NCBI GenBank assembly: GCA_002395805.1
Contig: DGVB01000003.1
Coordinates: forward strand, 1 to 6,284
Length of the DNA stretch: 6,284 nt
Origin: Bacteroidales bacterium UBA4295
GTDB taxonomy: Bacteria > Bacteroidota > Bacteroidia > Bacteroidales > Paludibacteraceae
Direction: 5' to 3'
This document shows, piece after piece, positions 1 through 5,525 of the stretch. The notes under the pieces were generated by a model. That model worked only from the letters and a program-made list of their open reading frames with translations, searched no databases and was not told the DNA's origin. Numbering within the stretch: position 1 is the first letter of the stretch; the number at the start of each line of letters is the position of its first letter. A program made the position numbers and the translations under genes.

Positions 1-25
1 CACACCTACCGAGTGGAAGTAATAT

Positions 26-1111
26 ATGATTCATTTATTAGACAACTATACTTTCTCTCCGGCTCTCCGCTATGACGCGCATAGGCTGATATATACCTAT
101 TCGGAGAAGGAAGAACCGATACAGATCGAGGGCTTTCTGGGGGCCGCGCTGTTATGCGTGCGCTTGATCAATTCTGATGAGGGCGAGCGGCGCGAGATAC
201 CGCTCGATATTGAGCGTAAGCAGGACTTTCTCTTCTCCCGCTATGAGCAGGAAGTGATTGCGGAAGGGTGGGGATATCTCGAGGCAGAACTCCGCCAACT
301 CAACGATGCCTATATCCAACTCACGCTCAGTCAAGTTCCCATCGTGGATGTATGCGCGAATATCCGTCAATTCAGTATAGCGATGTCCTTGCTCTCCGCT
401 TACATGCAGCGGCTGGTGACCGAAGTGTTCGGAGAGCATATATGGGAGAAAGAGACGTGGCACATGCCCTTCTCACAATGGCTCTTCGATGCCGGATATA
501 CCGAGACCGTTCGGCAACGGTTTTTGCACATCGACTGGACCGATCCCATGGCCGTCAATGCACTCGTTGAGATGCCGGAACAACGATCCGAAGAACCCTC
601 TTTTATCTTTGAGGGCGAGGAGGCGGAAGAGATCATCCGCCGCTACTGGGAGTGGCTGTCGAATACCGCACAGAAAGAGGCCGCGCTCTTTCCCGATAAA
701 AACGTGATGATGGCGGAATTTAAGGAGAATATCCTTGCGCACGAGACCAATTACGAGGACCTCAAACCGGAGATGAAGGAGTTCACGCCGGACCAACTCA
801 ACCTCTTCCGTAAATGGATGAACCAATGGATCGATTTCGTGAAAACAAAAATCGAACCGCCTGTTCCCCCAAAAAAGAAAGACATCCGGCAGGAGTTTTT
901 TCTCGATAATATACTCCCCGTCCCGCCCGAGCATAATTATGTGGAAGTGAAGAAATACATCCTCGAACGATGCAGATATGACAAAGAATTCAAAAAATAT
1001 TTCGAAGCACATAAAAGGACAGATTTCTGCAACCAATTAACACTCCTATTTGGTTGGGTTATAGATCCTAACGCCCTCGGCAAACGAATGAAAAGTAAAG
1101 CGAAAAAGTGA
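26..1111 (+). CDS. Hypothetical soluble protein, 361 aa, unrecognised
   Basis: I do not recognise this protein. The ATG is the first possible start, because an in-frame TAA lies 4 bases upstream (20-22), so the gene is complete at its 5' end. There is no signal peptide or membrane helix; the protein is hydrophilic and probably cytoplasmic. Three parts can be seen. An N-terminal region (about 1-180) is rich in aromatic and acidic residues. A middle region (about 185-275) begins with an acidic stretch (FEGEEAEEII, 195-204) and continues as charged helices. A proline/lysine linker (PPVPPKKK, 278-285) leads to a compact basic C-terminal part (about 286-361) containing EFKKYFEAHKRTDFC and LFGWVIDPNALGKRM. 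That C-terminal pattern loosely resembles small tails I associate with proteins of Bacteroidales mobile elements, but I cannot name a family. The next gene on the same strand is DUF3987-like, which suggests an accessory locus. A terminator overlaps the stop codon, so the two genes are probably separate transcripts. Confidence 0.85.
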   Translation: MIHLLDNYTFSPALRYDAHRLIYTYSEKEEPIQIEGFLGAALLCVRLINSDEGERREIPLDIERKQDFLFSRYEQEVIAEGWGYLEAELRQLNDAYIQLTLSQVPIVDVCANIRQFSIAMSLLSAYMQRLVTEVFGEHIWEKETWHMPFSQWLFDAGYTETVRQRFLHIDWTDPMAVNALVEMPEQRSEEPSFIFEGEEAEEIIRRYWEWLSNTAQKEAALFPDKNVMMAEFKENILAHETNYEDLKPEMKEFTPDQLNLFRKWMNQWIDFVKTKIEPPVPPKKKDIRQEFFLDNILPVPPEHNYVEVKKYILERCRYDKEFKKYFEAHKRTDFCNQLTLLFGWVIDPNALGKRMKSKAKK

Positions 1112-1134
1112 CGTCACGTGACGTCCTTTTTTTT
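1103..1134 (+). terminator. Rho-independent terminator overlapping the stop of the 361-aa gene
   Basis: GACGTC (1110-1115) pairs with GACGTC (1120-1125) around an ACGT loop. The stem extends outward past a bulged T1109 with G1108-C1126 and A1103-1107 pairing with the T run. Eight T residues follow (1127-1134). The TGA stop (1109-1111) lies inside the stem. Confidence 0.8.
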
Positions 1135-1138
1135 ATGT

Positions 1139-1161
1139 GTCCTTTCAAAAGGACGTTTTTT
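1139..1161 (+). terminator. Second hairpin with T run, possible back-up terminator
   Basis: GTCCTTT (1139-1145) is complementary to AAAGGAC (1148-1154) and is followed shortly by six T residues (1156-1161). The innermost pairs must open to give a sterically possible loop. The hairpin overlaps the expected upstream promoter element of the next gene, so its role could be termination, regulation, or both. Confidence 0.45.
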
Positions 1162-1174
1162 GTAGTAACTTTGC
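1143..1174 (+). promoter_or_regulatory. Bacteroidota promoter for the DUF3987-like gene
   Basis: TAACTTTGC (1166-1174) fits the Bacteroidota -7 box TAnnTTTG. A TTTC at 1143-1146 lies 19 bases upstream, where the -33 element is expected. Transcription would start near 1179-1182, giving a leader of about 25 bases with no Shine-Dalgarno site. Confidence 0.7.
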
Positions 1175-1204
1175 ACTCGATTTACCTTTAAACCCTTTAA
1201 CGTT

Positions 1205-2455
1205 ATGATTGAAAATCTTAACCCTATTCCCGAGGAGCAGGCGAACCTCCACATCGTGGAAAACATGGATGTAAACAACCTGCCTGAACTAATGAAATCC
1301 GTCCTCTCACTCGCTCACACGCCTGCCGAGAAGGACATGTTATTAATGTCCGCACTTACCGCGTGCTCGGGCGTGCTCCCGAACCTTTATTTCAAGTACG
1401 GTATCGGGGCCAAACGCTATTACCCGAACCTGCAACTCTTTATCGTCGGTTCGGCGGCTTGCGGAAAAGGTATCGCCAACCTTGCCCTCGAACTCGTCAA
1501 ACCCATTCACGAGGCGAATCCCCTCATCATCCCGGGCGATGCTACCTACCCGGCTTTCTATCAGACGCTCGCCAAACAGCACGGCCGCGGCTATATCCAT
1601 GAGTCCGAAGGTTCGGTCATCACCGACATCTGGCGTACCTCTACCGCGAACTACAACACCGCCCTTCGTAAAGCGGCTGAGCACGAGACTATCTCCCGTG
1701 CCCGCTGTCGCGAAGCGTCCGTCATCGAGAACCCCCAACTCTCCATGGTCCTCACCGGTACATTCAGCCAGTACAAGGCGCTCGTGCCATCTATCGAAAA
1801 CGGTTACTTCTCGCGCTTGCTCACCCTCATCGTCGATGAACACCAAGCCTTTAACAGCCAGTATGTACAACCCTCGGAAAGTTCCGATGAAACCGTGAAG
1901 ACTTGTGCTGAACAGCTCTATCATCTCTATGAGAAACTGCTCTTCTCCAAACCCCGCGAGTTCTGCCTCACGCCTGACCAGCGTACCCGTCTCGGCCACC
2001 ATCTCGAGACCGCCTATCCGACCCTCATCCGCATGTTAGGCGAAGACTTCCACTCCGTGGTACTAAGAATGGCGGTCCATATCGAACGCATCGCCCTCAT
2101 CCTCTCCGCTGTAAGAATGACTTCGTTTCTTACGCCGGATAATATCCGGCTCGAGTGCTCCGACATCGACTACGCTACCGCCGAACTCATCGGCAACAAA
2201 CTCATCCTACACATGGCACAGGCGTATCAGTTGGTAAAAGGAACTGAGAAGATAGAGGCACCGAAAGTCAAACCCCTCGACCAGAAAGCCATTCTCCTCT
2301 CTCTCCTTCCCGCCGAGTTTGAATCCAAAACCCTCGTCGCCGAAGCACAATCCCAAGGAATCTCTCCGCGTACTTCTACTCGTTGGAACGAAGAATGGAT
2401 GGCGCATGGATTAGTACAAAAGATTCGTTATGGAGTGTATAAAAAAAATGCATGA
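1205..2455 (+). CDS. DUF3987-like P-loop protein with C-terminal winged-helix-like tail
   Basis: This resembles the DUF3987 family of Bacteroidales, P-loop ATPase-like proteins of mobile or accessory loci that often sit beside VirE-N/primase-type domains. Visible motifs are a Walker A (GSAACGKG, 82-89) after the strand LQLFIV; an acidic motif (GYIHESEGSVI, 129-139) that could carry the Walker B or catalytic glutamate; MVLTGTFSQY (181-190), sensor-like; and NGYFSRLLTL (199-208), with R204 a possible arginine finger. The end (about 373-414) reads as a helix-turn-helix or winged-helix segment with RTSTRWNEEWMAHGLV. At 416 residues it carries the P-loop core but no VirE-N domain in front, and no VirE-N gene is visible upstream. 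A role in DNA replication, priming or mobilisation is inference from the family. The ATG is preceded by AACGTT, like the leaders of two later genes. The stop codon lies inside a long hairpin. Reading frame and motifs are clear; function is not. Confidence 0.85.
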   Translation: MIENLNPIPEEQANLHIVENMDVNNLPELMKSVLSLAHTPAEKDMLLMSALTACSGVLPNLYFKYGIGAKRYYPNLQLFIVGSAACGKGIANLALELVKPIHEANPLIIPGDATYPAFYQTLAKQHGRGYIHESEGSVITDIWRTSTANYNTALRKAAEHETISRARCREASVIENPQLSMVLTGTFSQYKALVPSIENGYFSRLLTLIVDEHQAFNSQYVQPSESSDETVKTCAEQLYHLYEKLLFSKPREFCLTPDQRTRLGHHLETAYPTLIRMLGEDFHSVVLRMAVHIERIALILSAVRMTSFLTPDNIRLECSDIDYATAELIGNKLILHMAQAYQLVKGTEKIEAPKVKPLDQKAILLSLLPAEFESKTLVAEAQSQGISPRTSTRWNEEWMAHGLVQKIRYGVYKKNA

Positions 2456-2518
2456 CAAACTTGACCAAGTTGACAAAGTTAGCCTGAAGTTGGTCAAGTT
2501 TGTCAACTTGGTCATGCA
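2449..2518 (+). terminator. 70-base register-shifting hairpin at the end of the DUF3987-like gene
   Basis: Arms 2449-2480 and 2487-2518 pair at 26 of 32 positions around the loop AGCCTG. The arms consist of 9-base units of the form TTGACmAAs, so two shifted registers each give a perfect 16-bp helix (2453-2468 with 2490-2505, and 2462-2477 with 2499-2514). Five T residues (2521-2525) follow the base, so termination is the simplest role. The size and repeat build are unusual for a plain terminator. The stop codon (2453-2455) is inside the left arm. Confidence 0.7.
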
Positions 2519-2541
2519 AATTTTTACAGCGTCTGTTGTCT

Positions 2542-2554
2542 GGCATATCATGCC
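2542..2554. repeat. Small inverted repeat
   Basis: GGCAT and ATGCC are separated by ATC, a 5-bp stem with a 3-base loop. It is one of several small hairpins in the stretch between the DUF3987-like gene and the next gene. Alone it would be unremarkable. Confidence 0.4.
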
Positions 2555-2651
2555 GCTTCCGACTTTGTTCATTCCGTCGGAATTCTATTCCGACATCTCC
2601 ATCCTTGTTTCTCGCGTCTATGCATCGTGCATTTTTGCAACAGCCAAATAG
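2550..2651 (+). CDS. Possible 33-codon small reading frame in the spacer
   Basis: An ATG at 2550 opens a 33-codon frame ending in TAG. The peptide starts MPLPTLFIPSEFY, ends VYASCIFATAK and is moderately hydrophobic. The same frame is open back to 2430 inside the preceding gene, so its openness is partly chance or overlap. It has no Shine-Dalgarno site, no clear promoter, and two small hairpins overlap it. I list it because it fills most of an otherwise gene-free spacer and ends just before the 11-base repeat array. A non-coding role for the DNA or RNA is at least as likely. Confidence 0.2.
   Translation: MPLPTLFIPSEFYSDISILVSRVYASCIFATAK
2576..2594. repeat. Perfect 8-bp inverted repeat, 3-base loop
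   Basis: GTCGGAAT (2576-2583) and ATTCCGAC (2587-2594) flank the loop TCT. There is no T run after it, so it is not a terminator on this strand. It could be a protein-binding site or an RNA or single-strand hairpin. Confidence 0.55.
2605..2638 (+). promoter_or_regulatory. Weak candidate promoter for the 126-aa gene
   Basis: GCATTTTTGC (2629-2638) resembles the Bacteroidota -7 box but lacks the leading TA. TTGTTT (2605-2610) lies 18 bases upstream. No better match occurs before the gene at 2730. It would give a leader of roughly 85 bases containing the phased 11-base repeats. Confidence 0.3.
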
Positions 2652-2659
2652 CAAGCGCC

Positions 2660-2703
2660 CGTTAGTGATAAGTTAATCATAAGTTAAATATTAGTTAATC
2701 ATT
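2660..2703. repeat. Four phased 11-base AT-rich repeats
   Basis: Units at 2660 (CGTTAGTGATA), 2671 (AGTTAATCATA), 2682 (AGTTAAATATT) and 2693 (AGTTAATCATT) are contiguous. The period is exactly 11 bases, about one helical turn. The GTTA core is present in all four. The array ends 26 bases before the ATG of the 126-aa gene. It could be an operator, an iteron-like binding array or an intrinsically bent segment. Confidence 0.7.
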
Positions 2704-2729
2704 ACCCTTATTAAACCCTAAGAAACATT

Positions 2730-3110
2730 ATGGCAAGATTTGAAACAAGTGCCGGTATCGATGATTTAACCGGCAAGTTTTCAAAACACTCGCGTCTGGT
2801 GATGCGAAAGAAAGAATGGCATTACCCGGACGGCCGGGTTTTCGGATGCGGTCCAAAGGAAGTGTATGAACTGGAGAATCGCGATTATAAGCGTAATCCC
2901 CGCACGCCTGCCGAACAGACCCAGTACGAACGCTGGAAAGCCGTTTGCCAAGAGGCATCGCGTATCGCGAAAGATCCGAACCATCCGCGGTACCGGGAGA
3001 TGGTGGAACGTCATGCTGCCCAACTCCGCGGCAAACCCGATCCCGTCCTCGGCAAGAAACGTATCTGTCAGTTCGGCAACTTCGTCCGCGCAGTACTGAT
3101 ACACGAGTAA
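2730..3110 (+). CDS. Small basic hypothetical protein, 126 aa
   Basis: This is a soluble, lysine/arginine-rich protein with no membrane segment or signal peptide. It starts MARFETSAGIDDLTGKFSKHS, has a short strand-like part with WHYPDGRVFGCGP (30-42), and then a helical half: TPAEQTQYERWKAVCQEASRIAKDP (59-83), YREMVERHAAQ (88-98) and a closing FGNFVRAVLIHE (115-126). The layout (ARFE...GKFS near the start, TPAEQ...F/W...A in the middle, a short hydrophobic end) matches a type of small conserved hypothetical protein I recall from Bacteroidales genomes; no function is known to me. The net positive charge would fit nucleic-acid binding, which is inference only. The ATG follows AAACATT, and TTAAACCCT lies 19 bases upstream of the start, as it does (at 17 bases) before the DUF3987-like gene. 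This hints that both belong to one locus. A terminator follows directly. Confidence 0.8.
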   Translation: MARFETSAGIDDLTGKFSKHSRLVMRKKEWHYPDGRVFGCGPKEVYELENRDYKRNPRTPAEQTQYERWKAVCQEASRIAKDPNHPRYREMVERHAAQLRGKPDPVLGKKRICQFGNFVRAVLIHE

Positions 3111-3114
3111 GAAG

Positions 3115-3142
3115 AAACGCATCTTTGAGGTGCGTTTTTTTT
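3115..3142 (+). terminator. Rho-independent terminator of the 126-aa gene
   Basis: AAACGCATCT (3115-3124) pairs with AGGTGCGTTT (3128-3137), with one G-T pair and the loop TTG, followed by further T residues to 3142. It lies 4 bases after the stop codon. Confidence 0.85.
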
Positions 3143-3171
3143 ATCTTCCAAATGTGGGTTAAAAAGTATAG

Positions 3172-3205
3172 ATTTGGACAAAAAACACAAAATTTATTTG
3201 GTCAA
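3172..3205. repeat. Direct repeat ATTTGGwCAA over the ATPase promoter
   Basis: ATTTGGACAA (3172-3181) and ATTTGGTCAA (3196-3205) start 24 bases apart. The second copy contains the -33 element, so a regulator could bind here. Two short AT-rich copies can also arise by chance. Confidence 0.35.
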
Positions 3206-3229
3206 TTCAAAAAATTATTGTACCTTTGC
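3197..3229 (+). promoter_or_regulatory. Bacteroidota promoter of the ATPase gene
   Basis: TTTG (3197-3200) and TACCTTTGC (3221-3229), separated by 20 bases, match the Bacteroidota -33/-7 consensus well. The predicted transcription start near 3234 gives a leader of about 40 AT-rich bases, in which ATTAACATTA occurs twice (3249-3258 and 3265-3274, the second reaching the first base of the start codon). Confidence 0.85.
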
Positions 3230-3273
3230 AGCGGATTTGTAAATAGCGATTAACATTAATACATATTAACATT

Positions 3274-4587
3274 ATGAAATTCTACGACAGGGAAGCAGAA
3301 TTAGAAGTGCTGCAGTCCATTGAATTGCAGTCTCGTAATAGCGCTACGTTTACCGTATTAATGGGACGTCGGCGAGTAGGTAAGACTTCGCTTATTATGC
3401 GTGCCATGCAAGATGTTGAGTCAGCCTATCTCTTTGTGTCGAAAGATAGCGAGGCTTTTCTTTGTCAGAAATTTCAGCGAGCAATAGAGGAGCAGTTGCA
3501 TATTCAGGTATATGGTACGTTAACGCATTTTCGAGACCTGTTTGAGGTCATTATGCGTGAGTCCGTTTCGCGGCATTTCACGCTCATCATCGATGAGTTT
3601 CAGAACCTATACAAAGTCAATCCTGCTATCTTTAGTGAGATACAAGATATCTGGGATCGATACCATACGCAGTCGCATATCAACCTCATCGCTTCCGGCA
3701 GTATTCTATCGCTGATGAAACGAATCTTTGAGAGTGAGAACGAGCCCCTCTATGGTCGTCCTACGTCCAAGATGACCCTGCGACCATTTACGATCGAGAC
3801 ATTTAAACTGATTTTCCGTGACCATTGCCCGAACTATAAAAACGAGGACTTGCTTTGTCTGTATATGCTGACGGGTGGAGTAGCTAAATACGTCGAACTG
3901 CTGATGGATGCAGGGTGTTATACCAAGGAGAAAATGCTCAATTATGTCTGCCGCATGGACTCGTATTTTTTGTCGGAAGGGCGAGACTTGATCAATAATG
4001 AGTTCGGCTCGGATTATAACACCTATTATTCCATTTTGCAGCTCATTGCTTCCGGTCTTAATCACCGCAGCGATATTGACGGGGCGCTACAGAAAGACAG
4101 CGGCGTGTATCTGCTCAATCTGGAGAATAACTTCGGCATGGCATCGCGTATCCGACCGATCCTTGCTTCTCCGAATTCGAAGATATCTTCCTATGAAATC
4201 ACCGATCCGTTCCTACGTTTCTGGTTCCGCTTCATCTGTCCTTATCAGGCATTGATAGAGAGCGGACAATTACGCCTGCTGCGCGAGAACATCAATACGC
4301 ACTATGAGCAGTTTACCGGGCGAACGCTGGAGCGCTATTTCCAGGCACAACTCATGGAAACAGGCAATTACACGCTGGTCGGTAATTGGTGGGATAAGCA
4401 AGGAGGTAACGAGATCGATGTGGTAGCGTTGGATGAGTTTAGCCATACGGGATTGATCGCTGAGGTGAAACGTAATGAACGCAAGCTAAGCATGTCTAAG
4501 TTAGAAGAAAAAGTCGCCCGACTTCCTGCCGGTTCATTTGGGAAATACCATTTCGAACTAAAAGGCTTATCAATAGAGAATATGTGA
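3274..4587 (+). CDS. AAA/STAND-like ATPase with C-terminal DUF234 nuclease-like domain
   Basis: This is a member of the archaeal-type ATPase family common in Bacteroidales. It begins with the family's FYDREAEL motif (3-10). Walker A is GRRRVGKT (31-38), Walker B is LIIDEFQN (104-111), a sensor-like LIASGS is at 138-143, and the PLYGR element (158-162) carries a possible arginine finger. A helical middle contains TGGVAKYVELL (200-210). The C-terminal part has the DUF234 signature YEITDPFLRFWFRFI (307-321), then a PD-(D/E)XK-like core: GRTLERYF (349-356), NEIDVVA (379-385) and LIAEVKRN (394-401), with E380, D382, E397 and K399 the probable active-site set. All key residues are present and the 437-residue length is close to the usual 450-480, so it looks intact. 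The substrate of this family is not established; defence, toxin-like or mobile-DNA roles have been proposed by analogy. It has its own promoter and sits alone between a terminator and a broken surface-protein gene. Confidence 0.93.
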   Translation: MKFYDREAELEVLQSIELQSRNSATFTVLMGRRRVGKTSLIMRAMQDVESAYLFVSKDSEAFLCQKFQRAIEEQLHIQVYGTLTHFRDLFEVIMRESVSRHFTLIIDEFQNLYKVNPAIFSEIQDIWDRYHTQSHINLIASGSILSLMKRIFESENEPLYGRPTSKMTLRPFTIETFKLIFRDHCPNYKNEDLLCLYMLTGGVAKYVELLMDAGCYTKEKMLNYVCRMDSYFLSEGRDLINNEFGSDYNTYYSILQLIASGLNHRSDIDGALQKDSGVYLLNLENNFGMASRIRPILASPNSKISSYEITDPFLRFWFRFICPYQALIESGQLRLLRENINTHYEQFTGRTLERYFQAQLMETGNYTLVGNWWDKQGGNEIDVVALDEFSHTGLIAEVKRNERKLSMSKLEEKVARLPAGSFGKYHFELKGLSIENM

Positions 4588-4596
4588 TATTTGTAA

Positions 4597-4620
4597 AATT
4601 GACACCCTATAGGGACAATT
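4597..4620. repeat. Inverted repeat at the junction before the surface-protein remnant
   Basis: AATTG (4597-4601) pairs with CAATT (4616-4620), enclosing a perfect 10-base palindrome CCCTATAGGG (4605-4614). It has no T run, so it is not a typical terminator. It lies between the ATPase stop (4587) and the first codons of the truncated surface-protein frame (open from 4613), so it may mark a recombination or deletion junction. Confidence 0.55.
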
Positions 4621-5374
4621 CCGTTCCGGATCCACATTGCTATACCTCCACGACCAGTATTGGGGAGCAGTCAAACTGAATACCAGCGGAGCGGTAATCG
4701 GACTTGACTTTGGCTATTGGCTGAGCTATTTTGCCGATGCGAATATCCACCCCTACGCGGCGGTGAATCCGGACCCCAAGAACCAAGATGCGTTCTACGG
4801 TACGATTTATTTCGCTACCTATGCCTTTACGGTAGCTTGGCCAGAAGGCGTGCAGGCATACACCGCTACAGCAGAAGGAAACAGCCTGAATATGAACGCT
4901 ATTCCACGCGTAAGCGAAACACTCACCATCCCTGCTGACAACGGAGTGCTACTCCGTCGTGAAAGAGCGAACGAAGAGGATAATATCAGTTTTATCCTTC
5001 TTACTCCGACCGAGACTGCATCCGAGCACATGGCAGGCAATGTCTTCAGAGGCAATGAGAATAATAATGTAGCAGTGTTAGCCCCATCCTATGTCTTGTA
5101 TGGAGACAAAAACAATGGTGTAGGGTTCTATCGGTTTGGTGGCGCAACGTATCAGGCTTTCCGCGCGTTCTATCATCCCGCCTCAAATGCTGCCGCCCCG
5201 GCTCGTATCTCCCTCAACTTTAACCATTCCGGGCAGACAACAGGAGTGGAGAAGGTATCTGCCGAACTTGGCGGATCCGGGAAAACTGTTAGAAACGGGC
5301 ATCTGATTATTCTCCGTGACGGCAGGGAGTATAACGCACAAGGACAATTACAACAAGAAGGGAGAGGACTATGA
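4613..5374 (+). pseudogene. C-terminal remnant of a large Bacteroidales surface/secreted protein
   Basis: The frame is open from 4613 (TAG at 4610-4612) to TGA at 5372-5374, with no internal stop. The only early start is TTG at 4637, there is no promoter or signal peptide, and the sequence begins mid-domain (LYLHDQYWGAVKLNTSG). Numbering from that TTG, residues 54-193 show the usual beta-rich repeat of Bacteroidales surface proteins: FYGTIYFATYAF...PEGVQAYTAT, LTIPADNGVLLR, then a NVFRG...YVLYGDKNNGVGFYRFGG block. The end (GVEKV at 203-207, then KTVRNGHLIILRDGREYNAQGQ at 216-237) matches the conserved C-terminal tail of such proteins, resembling a type IX-like sorting tail; the secretion route is inference. 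The parent protein would normally carry a signal peptide and long N-terminal repeats, all missing. Only 25 bases separate the frame from the ATPase stop, so the N-terminus was removed rather than merely frameshifted nearby. The undamaged frame suggests a recent truncation. It could also be a silent cassette. Confidence 0.75.
5361..5367 (+). promoter_or_regulatory. Shine-Dalgarno-like site GGAGAGG
   Basis: GGAGAGG lies 3 bases before the ATG at 5371, with the GGAG core 6 bases away. The other starts in this window lack such a site, as is usual in Bacteroidota, so this one supports translation of the small overlapping gene. Confidence 0.45.
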
Positions 5375-5496
5375 TGGAAACTAAAAAAATATACACCACT
5401 CCTCTATCATCGGTGCAAGCCCTTATGTTGACGACCCTCTGTAGCTCGTTTAACAATGTCGGGCTGTTTGAAGAAATAACTTCCGAGCAGTGGTAA
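5371..5496 (+). CDS. 41-aa peptide gene overlapping the surface-protein remnant (ATGA)
   Basis: The product is a 41-residue peptide starting MMETKKIYTTPLSSVQALML and ending FEEITSEQW. Its ATG overlaps the TGA of the upstream frame (ATGA, 5371-5374), a typical coupling arrangement. The layout (short basic start, Y-x-x-P, a valine and a hydrophobic run, then a Cys/Ser stretch) matches the many short 'K-x-Y-x-x-P...V...L' peptides encoded beside surface-protein genes in Bacteroidales; their function is unknown to me. The hydrophobic part (LSSVQALMLTTLCSSF) is too short and polar to be a sure membrane helix or signal peptide. If translation depended on the upstream gene, loss of that gene's start would have silenced it. 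A terminator follows 30 bases after the stop. Confidence 0.6.
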   Translation: MMETKKIYTTPLSSVQALMLTTLCSSFNNVGLFEEITSEQW

Positions 5497-5498
5497 TC

Positions 5499-5522
5499 GC
5501 TGATGGCTGACCGCTGACGGCT
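5499..5522. repeat. Three tandem heptamers GCTGAyS
   Basis: GCTGATG (5499), GCTGACC (5506) and GCTGACG (5513), then GCT, form a short tandem array between the peptide gene's stop codon and the terminator. Three units are enough to be noticeable, but the tract is short. Confidence 0.55.
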
Positions 5523-5525
5523 CCA

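Noticed and set aside
1..22. End of an upstream gene (TPTEWK then TAA)
   Set aside because: Seven codons at the window edge cannot be told from chance. The 3-base gap to the ATG at 26 would fit an operon but proves nothing.
473..1036. 187-codon open frame on the minus strand
   Set aside because: It is antisense to the 361-aa gene, has no promoter or family motifs, and its low-complexity Phe/His-rich product is the typical complement of an acidic/Lys-rich protein.
1343..2002. 219-codon open frame on the minus strand
   Set aside because: It lies wholly inside the DUF3987-like gene, which has clear family motifs on the other strand. Its protein shows no recognisable domain, and it is an antisense by-product of GC-rich codons.
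4597..4620. Terminator of the ATPase gene
   Set aside because: The inverted repeat has no following T run and an asymmetric internal loop, so it is not a standard intrinsic terminator.
4637..5374. Complete gene starting at TTG 4637
   Set aside because: TTG starts are uncommon in Bacteroidota. There is no promoter, and the sequence begins mid-domain without the signal peptide such proteins need, so a truncated remnant explains it better.
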